Assembly (NCBI GenBank): GCA_003509235.1
Contig: DONH01000132.1
Location: 1-6,273 of the forward strand
Direction: 5' to 3'
Source of the DNA: Planctomycetaceae bacterium
GTDB taxonomy: Bacteria > Planctomycetota > Planctomycetia > Pirellulales > UBA1268
Length of the DNA: 6,273 bases
Shown here: piece by piece, positions 1-5,495 of the stretch
Position numbering within the stretch: the stretch's first letter is position 1
Layout of the letters: each line of letters starts with the position of its first letter
Program-made: the position numbers and the translations under genes
The notes under the pieces: generated by a model
Databases searched by the model: none
What the model saw: only the letters and a program-made list of their open reading frames with translations
Told to the model about the DNA's origin: nothing

Positions 1-1
1 A

Positions 2-262
2 CTCAGCTTTGGTCAGGTTTTCGAAGTTGTGAAAACGCGGCTCCCGGGGCGCGTTCATTGGCACGGCAGTGACGTTGAGATAGCCATCGATACCGTTGCC
101 AATCTAGGTAGTTTTGCTGAATTTGAAATCATTGCTGGAGAAGGTGAAGTGCCACTGGCCCGAGATTGTATCGAGTCTTTGGCACGCGAACTGGGTTTAG
201 AAAATCCTGAGCCAGCTAGCTATCTGGAACTTTTGGTCCGAGGTCAGGAAGCTCCTCGTTAG
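2..262 (+). CDS. cyaB: CYTH-domain protein, class IV adenylate cyclase type (C-terminal part, 5' end outside window)
   Basis: The frame is open from base 2 to the TAG at 260-262, giving the last 86 residues of a protein whose start lies upstream of the window. An internal GTG at 29 could be mistaken for a start, but the frame continues upstream of it with family-like sequence (FGQVFEVVKTR), so the gene is truncated by the window edge. The visible part resembles the second half of a CYTH domain: the VVKTR strand, then VEIAIDTVANLGSFAEFEI, where alternating acidic residues and the LGxFxEFEI strand are typical. A helix (LARELGL) and a closing SYLELL segment follow. CYTH enzymes fold as a triphosphate-binding tunnel; members are annotated as class IV adenylate cyclases or triphosphatases. 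The diagnostic N-terminal ExExK motif is not in the window, so cyclase and triphosphatase activity cannot be told apart. The gene converges on panD, with 29 bp between the two stop codons and no clear terminator hairpin there. Confidence 0.8.
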   Translation, partial: LSFGQVFEVVKTRLPGRVHWHGSDVEIAIDTVANLGSFAEFEIIAGEGEVPLARDCIESLARELGLENPEPASYLELLVRGQEAPR

Positions 263-291
263 ACTTTATGGACTTCTTCGGTATCAGATTT

Positions 292-663
292 TCAACAATT
301 CAGGATTCCACTTTCTCGAACAATGGCATTTGTTTCATCAAGTAAGAGAACTGCAGGTTTTGCATCATCGGCCTCTACCGGAGAATACTGCCCGTAGGAC
401 ATAATAGTCAGCCGATCGCCAATTTTTCCAAGGTGTGCTGTTGCCCCGTTGAGTTCAATCACTCCGCTGCCAGTAGCACCATAGATGCAGTACGTCTCAA
501 ATCGCTCTCCATTTTCAAGGTTTCCTACCAATATTTTTTCATAGGCCCGAATTCCAACACGCTCTGCTAAGTCACGAGCAATAGTGAGGCTACCTTCGTA
601 ATCAACTGATGCACCAGTGACAGCAGCTCGATGGATTTTTGATTTGAGTAAGCAAATGGTCAT
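292..663 (-). CDS. panD: Aspartate 1-decarboxylase (pyruvoyl-dependent), complete
   Basis: PanD converts L-aspartate to beta-alanine in the cytoplasm, the beta-alanine branch of pantothenate and coenzyme A synthesis. The product is 123 residues with TGA at 294-292. Numbered from the ATG at 663, the key residues fall at the same positions as in the E. coli enzyme: K9 and H11 in the LKSKIHRA motif, the self-cleavage pair G24-S25 (YEGS), R54, T57, Y58 and N72 in the NGA motif. Ser25 becomes the pyruvoyl cofactor after cleavage. The frame also extends to an ATG at 708, which would add 15 residues without family resemblance. The 663 start is preferred because of the residue numbering and because its ATG overlaps the upstream lactonase stop as ATGA (660-663). 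A weak GGA lies about six bases upstream. The overlap suggests translational coupling to the lactonase gene. Identification is very secure; the start is well supported. Confidence 0.97.
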   Translation of the reverse strand: MTICLLKSKIHRAAVTGASVDYEGSLTIARDLAERVGIRAYEKILVGNLENGERFETYCIYGATGSGVIELNGATAHLGKIGDRLTIMSYGQYSPVEADDAKPAVLLLDETNAIVRESGILNC

Positions 664-1910
664 GGCTTTTCCGGTCCAGATGAGAGTGGGCGAGAAAAAA
701 TGATACAAACAGGCTTTGGGACTTTTATAAGACGATTCGTGAATGATAGTTTGCCGGTGGTAGGGTCAATTGTGAAGGCAGTTACGGTTCCAGATGCCTG
801 CCCCGCCGCGTAAAGCCAGTTGCCACCCGGGGCAATCGCGAAATGACGAGGTGTCTGGCAATGAGTCGGCTCGACACGTTTGAGTGAGAGCTTTCCGCTT
901 TGTTCATTGATTCCGAATAGAGAAATCGAATCGTGTCCACGATTTGATACGTAAAGAAACTTTCCGGATGGATGAATGGCAATCTCTGCAGTTGAAAACC
1001 TGCTACGCTCGACCACAGAATCGGGAATAGTGCTTACGGATTGTCGCTTCTTAAGAGTTCCTTTTTCAGTATCAAAATCGAAAGCAGTTACTGTCATGTC
1101 AAGTTCGTTGTTGGTATAGCCAAACGGTAGCCGAGGATGCATAGCAAAGTGTCTCGGTCCGCCACCCGGTTGCGTTGCGGCCGATGTATGAGGTGTTATT
1201 AAGGCAGCAGTAGCATCAAGTTTATGAACAAAAACTCGATCAGCTCCTAGGTCACAACTAATTGCGAACTTGCTATCAGGTGTCGCATTAATAGAGTGAC
1301 CGTGCGGTGTTTCTTGACGTGTTTTATTCGGACCATTACCGGTGTGCTGAATAAACCCACTGGGGCCACCCTCTTTATCGGTGATGAGGGGGAGAAGGCT
1401 TCCGTCAGCATCAATCCCTAGGCAAATAGTGCTCCCGCTTCCATAGTTGGCAGCGAGAAGGACCTTACCTTGTGCATCGATTGAAAGATGGCATGGGCCT
1501 TTTCCATTTGATGGTTGCACACTTTGCTGAGTAAGGTGGCCATTCTTCATATCAATCGTGAAACTGATAATGCCTCCCGTTGGTTGGCCATTCAGGTCAG
1601 CGATTTCTGACACTGCGTAAACTATGGCAAGTGTTGGGTGAATCGCGAGGAATGAAGGGTTCTTTACCTTGCATGCTAATTCAGGCTTACTTATGTCTCC
1701 CGTGTTTTCATCAAAACGAGCGACATAGATACCCTGTCCTCGAGGAGGCTTCCCTGTGTAGGAGCCAAACCAAACAAAGTGTTCCGCTTGAAGGAAACTG
1801 GTGGGCCAGGAAAATAAGAAAATTGTGAGGATATAAGGCAAGAGCCGGCGTGCTTGCAGAAAGCAGACCTGCTTTGAGAAGCGAAAGATATATTGAGATG
1901 TGTCTATCAT
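660..1910 (-). CDS. Secreted lactonase-family (6-phosphogluconolactonase YbhE-like) seven-bladed beta-propeller protein
   Basis: The 416-residue product belongs to the lactonase family whose best-known members are the cytoplasmic YbhE/Pgl 6-phosphogluconolactonases. Family segments appear in order: WFGSYTG (about 47-53), GPCHLSID and AANYGSGS (138-160), TPHGHS (201-206), GGGPRHFAMHP (249-259), AEIAIHPSGKFLYVSNRG (308-325), TPRHFAIAPGG (353-363), the blade ending TGKLSF (385-390) and a closing VPKPVCIIF. Unlike YbhE it starts with an apparent signal peptide: a basic stretch ending RR at 21-22, a hydrophobic core at about 23-36, and a possible cleavage after LQA at 42. The protein therefore probably acts in the periplasm or outside the cell, so a role in the pentose phosphate pathway should not be assumed. 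Its true substrate is unknown. The ATG at 1910 has no Shine-Dalgarno sequence. The stop overlaps the panD start by four bases. Family assignment is secure; enzymatic function is inference. Confidence 0.9.
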   Translation of the reverse strand: MIDTSQYIFRFSKQVCFLQARRLLPYILTIFLFSWPTSFLQAEHFVWFGSYTGKPPRGQGIYVARFDENTGDISKPELACKVKNPSFLAIHPTLAIVYAVSEIADLNGQPTGGIISFTIDMKNGHLTQQSVQPSNGKGPCHLSIDAQGKVLLAANYGSGSTICLGIDADGSLLPLITDKEGGPSGFIQHTGNGPNKTRQETPHGHSINATPDSKFAISCDLGADRVFVHKLDATAALITPHTSAATQPGGGPRHFAMHPRLPFGYTNNELDMTVTAFDFDTEKGTLKKRQSVSTIPDSVVERSRFSTAEIAIHPSGKFLYVSNRGHDSISLFGINEQSGKLSLKRVEPTHCQTPRHFAIAPGGNWLYAAGQASGTVTAFTIDPTTGKLSFTNRLIKVPKPVCIIFSRPLSSGPEKP

Positions 1911-1927
1911 GAATCGAAAAAAAGAGC

Positions 1928-1990
1928 AGTGGTTGCCGTTCGCGATAAGATGCTAGGACACTCGTCCTAGAAGTCTCTAGTGTAACCACT
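1928..1990. promoter_or_regulatory. Divergent intergenic region with nested inverted repeats (candidate operator)
   Basis: The 84 bp between the divergent lactonase and MFS starts hold three dyads. CTAGGAC (1953-1959) and GTCCTAG (1964-1970) form a perfect 7 bp inverted repeat with a 4-base spacer. Sharing its last CTAG, CTAGA (1967-1971) and TCTAG (1976-1980) form a perfect 5 bp repeat, also with a 4-base spacer. Around both, AGTGGTTGC (1928-1936) pairs with GTAACCACT (1982-1990) at eight of nine positions. The position suggests protein binding sites controlling one or both divergent genes, though the perfect dyad could also form an RNA hairpin in a leader. I could not place convincing -35/-10 boxes on either strand. 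The repeats are read directly from the sequence; the regulatory role is inferred. Confidence 0.45.
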
Positions 1991-1994
1991 TTTC

Positions 1995-3359
1995 ATGCGG
2001 TTGCTTTCTTTTGAGAATAAGATGATCTCAACCAAACAAACACTCAAGAATAATGAAAAAAAAAGCTCGTATCGGACTGAAGTGGCTCTTCATGAGCCTC
2101 GGAATATTGCTTGTCTGGTGACATATCAGGTAGTTGCTCGTATCGGGTGGATCTTCAAAACAGAGACCGTGATTATGCCAGCAGTTCTTGATGCGTGCAT
2201 TGCCTCTGGAATGCTCCGGGGCTTTCTCCCTGTTCTTAACCGTATTGGAACAAGCCTCTTTCCATTGGTAGTTGCCCCATTCGTTTCACGCGCAAAGTCA
2301 ATCCGTTGGTTTTTGGTTGCAACGACAATAGGCCTGTCCTTTTGTTTTGCAGTCTTGTCAGTAGCATGGTCCCGTCTTTTGAATGACTATCCGTTCTTTC
2401 TTGCGATTGTATTTCTTTGTACGTATGGTCTTTTTTCCACAATAAATGGGTGTAACCAATTGTTGGTTGCAACATTGCAAGGCCGCTTGATATCTGCTGG
2501 ACGTCGAGGAAGAGTTTTGGTCTTGAGTGTGATGAGTGGTAGTGTCATTGCGATTATGGCTGCATTTCTTGCATTAGGACCATGGCTGCAAGAGCCCAAT
2601 GGGTTTGTTAAGATTTTTGCAGCGACAAGTTTCTTTTTTGCTGCTGCTGCTGCTGTCCCATTGTTTTTTAAGGAACCGGAGAATTCTTTCACAGCTGAAT
2701 CTCGTAAGGCATCTGATGCTGTGCGATCGCATTCTTTCTGGCAGTTGCTTGCTCATGACAGGTCACTTGTTCGGCTTGCTGTGGTGGCTGCATGTTTTTC
2801 GGCTGCCATGATCCTTTTTCCACATTATCAAGCGTTTGCGCGTGAGCAGTTTGGGGATACGAGTCACTCCCTGCTGACGTGGATTGTTGTCCAGAACATC
2901 GCTACTGGTCTTGCAAGCCTGGTAGTCGGGCCTCTGGCGGATCACCGGGGAAATCGTCTCGTCATTATTGGGCTACTTGGTTGTTGTACAGGAACGCCGC
3001 TTTTTGTAGCCGGCTTAACCATGGTTTCTCAGTCGGCTGCAATGCAGTGGTTCTGGCTGGCTTATATGCCACTCGGTTTCAATCCAATTATGTTACGGAT
3101 TATTAGTAATTATGCACTTGAACTTGCGCCAACGACGGGCCTCCAGCCGCGTTATGTAAGCCTCGTCGGAGGGGCAATGGCTCTACCCTTTGTCTTATCA
3201 CCTTTCGTAGGATGGGGCATTGATGTTCTAGGTGGTGTCCCATTTTTTCTTGTTGGCGCATTCATCATTGCCTCTGGAACGCTGGTTGCGTGTGGGCTTC
3301 CGGAGCCACGGAACAGTCATTTCAGCATGCAGAAATCAGGAGAAATGAAAGAAAATTGA
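1995..3359 (+). CDS. Major facilitator superfamily (MFS) transporter, 12 predicted membrane helices
   Basis: The 454-residue product is an inner-membrane transporter of unknown substrate. I count about twelve hydrophobic helices, at roughly 43-63, 72-96, 104-125, 132-152, 174-196, 206-225, 257-279, 291-313, 320-343, 351-371, 387-408 and 414-434. A polar cytoplasmic loop (226-256) separates the two six-helix halves. The clearest family mark is GPLADHRGNRL at 312-322, a motif A-type loop between helices 8 and 9; the matching loop in the first half is degenerate (FVSRAKSIR). The hydrophilic N-terminus includes a run of nine A bases at 2056-2064. The ATG at 1995 gives the longest frame but has no Shine-Dalgarno sequence. 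A second in-frame ATG at 2022, with GAG nearby, would remove nine residues and is equally possible. The gene lies 70 bp upstream of lpxB on the same strand. The topology supports transport, but nothing visible points to drug, sugar or lipid cargo. Confidence 0.85.
   Translation: MRLLSFENKMISTKQTLKNNEKKSSYRTEVALHEPRNIACLVTYQVVARIGWIFKTETVIMPAVLDACIASGMLRGFLPVLNRIGTSLFPLVVAPFVSRAKSIRWFLVATTIGLSFCFAVLSVAWSRLLNDYPFFLAIVFLCTYGLFSTINGCNQLLVATLQGRLISAGRRGRVLVLSVMSGSVIAIMAAFLALGPWLQEPNGFVKIFAATSFFFAAAAAVPLFFKEPENSFTAESRKASDAVRSHSFWQLLAHDRSLVRLAVVAACFSAAMILFPHYQAFAREQFGDTSHSLLTWIVVQNIATGLASLVVGPLADHRGNRLVIIGLLGCCTGTPLFVAGLTMVSQSAAMQWFWLAYMPLGFNPIMLRIISNYALELAPTTGLQPRYVSLVGGAMALPFVLSPFVGWGIDVLGGVPFFLVGAFIIASGTLVACGLPEPRNSHFSMQKSGEMKEN
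2640..2654 (+). repeat. (GCT)5 trinucleotide repeat inside the MFS gene
   Basis: Five perfect GCT units encode Ala216-Ala220 near the end of predicted helix 6 of the transporter. Unit gain or loss would keep the reading frame and only change the number of alanines. It is probably a compositional feature of a membrane helix rather than a functional element. Confidence 0.6.
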
Positions 3360-3429
3360 TCTGTAACGAGATCGTGTTAACTGAAATAATCTTCACTCCC
3401 CTTCAAAAAGGCTAACCCACAATAATTTT

Positions 3430-4683
3430 ATGCGAGTCTTTCTTTCTGCCGGTGAACCATCAGGTGATCATCATGCGGCCCTTCTCTGCAGGTCCATTAA
3501 GGATCAGTGCCCAGATGCCGTTTGTGTTGGGCTTGGTGGACCAAAGATGGAGCATGCGGGCTGTGGCCTTATTGCTGACATGACTCAATTAGCAGTGATG
3601 TGGTTTTTTCGTGTGTTAACCAAAATTCATTGTTTTATCGATTTGGCCCGAAGGGCCGAAAGAAGTTTTCTGGAAGAACGCCCTGACATTTGTGTGCTCG
3701 TCGACTTTCCCGGTTTCCATTGGTGGTTAGCCTGGCGTGCCAAGCGACACGGTATTCCCGTTGTTTTTTATTGTCCGCCCCAAATTTGGGCATGGGCAAG
3801 CTGGCGAATTCATAAGATGCGGCGGTTGATTGATCACGTTTTGTCAGCGCTTCCGTTTGAACACGAATGGTTTGTGGCGCAAGGAATTTCCAGCACATAT
3901 GTGGGCCATCCTTTTTTCGATGTACGGCATTCCTCTAGAAAAGAAAAAAGGACGACAGAGGAAAATTCATTGGTGCTTTTACTGCCCGGTTCACGTAAGC
4001 AGGAAATTGAAGCAAACTTAAAAAGCCTTCTTCTTGCGGCACAAAAAATAGAGCAAAAAATCCCACACGTAAATCTTGTTGTTGCTGCACTCCATGAGCG
4101 TCATGCAAAGTACATTAATGAGTTAGTACAAGGATCGCCAGCCGGGAGTTACCCAAATCAATTCGTCGTCGAGGCTGGAAAAACAAGTGAATTAATTCCC
4201 CAAGCGACTGTCGCTGTTTGTGTGAGTGGCTCAGTATCACTGGAACTACTCGCTGCTCGAGTACCGTCGGTTATGGTTTTTTCACTCTCCGGTTTGGCAT
4301 ACGTCGTTCAGAGTTGGATGAGGCATTGTCGGTCTTTTACACTTGTAAATCTTTTGGCCATGTCGGATCCAATAGGGCCGGTCAATCCAGTATTCTGGCC
4401 GCCTCGTCAACCACCATCACCGGATCCAAAAATGCTTTATCCGGAGTATTTGACGGTCGCGGATCCGTCTTCCGCTCTTGCGGACCACATTGTGGAGTGG
4501 CTGACAGATTCAAAGGTATATAAAGAGACGGTGACAGCATTGGAGAAGCTTGCAGGCAAGGTGGCCCAGCCGGGTTCAGCGTCTCGAGCAGCAGAAGTGA
4601 TAGTCAATATTGCTACAGATGGCTTGTCTCTATCGAATGATGACAAAACGATTGCTGTTCAGCATGGTGAACAGGCGGCATAA
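3430..4683 (+). CDS. lpxB: Lipid-A-disaccharide synthase
   Basis: LpxB, a GT19 glycosyltransferase at the cytoplasmic face of the inner membrane, joins UDP-2,3-diacylglucosamine to lipid X to make the lipid A disaccharide. The 417-residue product shows the family motifs in order: SAGEPSGDHHAA at 6-17, LGGPKM at 35-40, VDFPGF at 91-96 with the conserved Asp92, PPQIWAWASWRIHKM at 116-130, LPFE at 141-144, YVGHPFFD at 157-164, LPGSRKQEI at 185-193 with the conserved Arg189, and the nucleotide-sugar region SGSVSLE at 266-272. It is about 30 residues longer than typical proteobacterial LpxB. The extra length comes mainly from a proline-rich stretch at about 312-336, between VNLLA and YPEYL, plus a polar tail after 395. 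The ATG at 3430 is right because SAGEPSGD must lie at the extreme N-terminus; it lacks a Shine-Dalgarno sequence. The double stop TAATAA is followed six bases later by the M50 gene, suggesting one transcript. Other lipid A genes are not in the window. Confidence 0.95.
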   Translation: MRVFLSAGEPSGDHHAALLCRSIKDQCPDAVCVGLGGPKMEHAGCGLIADMTQLAVMWFFRVLTKIHCFIDLARRAERSFLEERPDICVLVDFPGFHWWLAWRAKRHGIPVVFYCPPQIWAWASWRIHKMRRLIDHVLSALPFEHEWFVAQGISSTYVGHPFFDVRHSSRKEKRTTEENSLVLLLPGSRKQEIEANLKSLLLAAQKIEQKIPHVNLVVAALHERHAKYINELVQGSPAGSYPNQFVVEAGKTSELIPQATVAVCVSGSVSLELLAARVPSVMVFSLSGLAYVVQSWMRHCRSFTLVNLLAMSDPIGPVNPVFWPPRQPPSPDPKMLYPEYLTVADPSSALADHIVEWLTDSKVYKETVTALEKLAGKVAQPGSASRAAEVIVNIATDGLSLSNDDKTIAVQHGEQAA

Positions 4684-4689
4684 TAAAAA

Positions 4690-5481
4690 ATGTTACTCGC
4701 TGAGCCACAGTCTACGTCCGCTGACTTTCACTTTCACATTTGTCAAATTCCTGTACGGGTGACTGGTTGGTTTTGGCCGGCAGCAGGGTTGTTTGGCTGG
4801 GGTTCAGCCCAGTCACTTGCCGGTGACGATACACGGACGCTCTTAGTCTATTTAGGCGTGTGGGTGCTTGTTGTTTTCTGCTCTATTCTCGTCCACGAAC
4901 TTGGGCATGCTCTTGCATTTGCTGCATCCGGCCAGTCATCGCGGATAGTTTTGTATCACTTTGGGGGATTGGCGGTACCAACCGGAATGCCCGCATCAAC
5001 GCTCAGGAGTCCTTTGCGCCGGTTGGTCGTTTCAGCAGCAGGTCCAGTTGCTCAACTGTGTCTTGCGATTGCTGTCATAATTATCGTGATGATGCTTGGA
5101 TATCAGGTGCCGTGCCCAGGCTTTTTGAGGTTACTACCAATTGTTGGAATTTCTTTGGAAGAAGTTTCGTTGGCGTCCCAGCCTGTTCCTTCCATGCTCG
5201 GTCGGCTCATGATCTATCATCTATTATTCGTAAATATAGCGTGGGCGATTCTCAATTTATTACCTATTCGGCCGCTCGACGGTGGGCAGATTGTCCTGGA
5301 AGGTTTGAGAGCCTGTGGTGTTTCGGCTGCAGATCAGATCGCGAGTCTCTTTGGCCTTCTTATCGCCGCAATAGTTGCCGTTTGGGCATATCAACGCCAA
5401 GAAATGTATCTCATGTTTCTGTTTGGTGTTCTCTGTGTAGGGTGCTATCAACGGCTTGCAGCTAGTGGTTTTCGGGGTTGA
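4690..5481 (+). CDS. M50 / site-2-protease-like membrane metalloprotease without PDZ domain
   Basis: The 263-residue product is a predicted zinc intramembrane protease. The zinc-binding HELGH motif lies at 69-73 (ligands His69 and His73, catalytic Glu70) at the end of a hydrophobic helix starting near 52. Downstream are the AAGPVAQL segment (116-123), equivalent to the family's NAGP region, and NLLPIRPLDGGQI (189-201), whose Asp197 is the expected third zinc ligand. Other hydrophobic stretches lie at about 24-40, 113-137, 171-192, 215-234 and 239-256. There is no PDZ or CBS domain, so this is a compact form closer to the SpoIVFB or Rip3-like core than to RseP. Substrates are unknown; family members cleave membrane-bound regulators such as anti-sigma factors or clear membrane proteins. 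The ATG starts six bases after the lpxB stop with only a poor Shine-Dalgarno sequence, and the SGNH-like gene follows after 14 bp. The catalytic motifs are complete, so an active enzyme is expected. Confidence 0.92.
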   Translation: MLLAEPQSTSADFHFHICQIPVRVTGWFWPAAGLFGWGSAQSLAGDDTRTLLVYLGVWVLVVFCSILVHELGHALAFAASGQSSRIVLYHFGGLAVPTGMPASTLRSPLRRLVVSAAGPVAQLCLAIAVIIIVMMLGYQVPCPGFLRLLPIVGISLEEVSLASQPVPSMLGRLMIYHLLFVNIAWAILNLLPIRPLDGGQIVLEGLRACGVSAADQIASLFGLLIAAIVAVWAYQRQEMYLMFLFGVLCVGCYQRLAASGFRG

Positions 5482-5487
5482 AGGAAG
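5481..5487 (+). promoter_or_regulatory. Shine-Dalgarno sequence that selects the GTG start of the SGNH-like gene
   Basis: AAGGAAG begins at the last base of the M50 stop codon and lies eight bases before the GTG at 5496. It is the clearest ribosome binding site in the window. In-frame TTG codons at 5478 and 5490 overlap it or sit too close to use it, so GTG 5496 is the preferred start. Confidence 0.6.
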
Positions 5488-5495
5488 CGTTGGCA

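Noticed and set aside
263..291. Bidirectional terminator between the converging CYTH and panD genes
   Set aside because: The 29 bp gap is where one would expect it, but I could not find a stable GC-rich stem followed by T bases on either strand.
664..708. A 15-residue N-terminal extension of PanD from an ATG at 708
   Set aside because: Starting at 663 puts K9, H11, G24-S25, R54, T57, Y58 and N72 at the same numbers as in E. coli PanD and gives the ATGA overlap. The extension would simply read through the end of the lactonase gene.
3360..3429. Possible terminator or promoter between the MFS gene and lpxB
   Set aside because: The only dyad, TAAC...GATC...GTTA at about 3364-3379, is broken by mismatches and has no T tract. 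AT-rich stretches before the lpxB ATG do not give a convincing -35/-10 pair. A promoter here is possible but cannot be supported.
4363..4466. Three GGATCC hexamers within about 100 bp of lpxB
   Set aside because: Each falls where the protein reads Asp-Pro, so the repetition follows from local coding of the proline-rich segment. No longer repeat unit surrounds them.
4860..5465. A 201-codon plus-strand open frame inside the M50 gene
   Set aside because: It lies entirely within the M50 gene in another frame. The product is rich in Cys, Ser and Arg with no recognisable motif, while the M50 frame has intact HELGH and PLDGG motifs.
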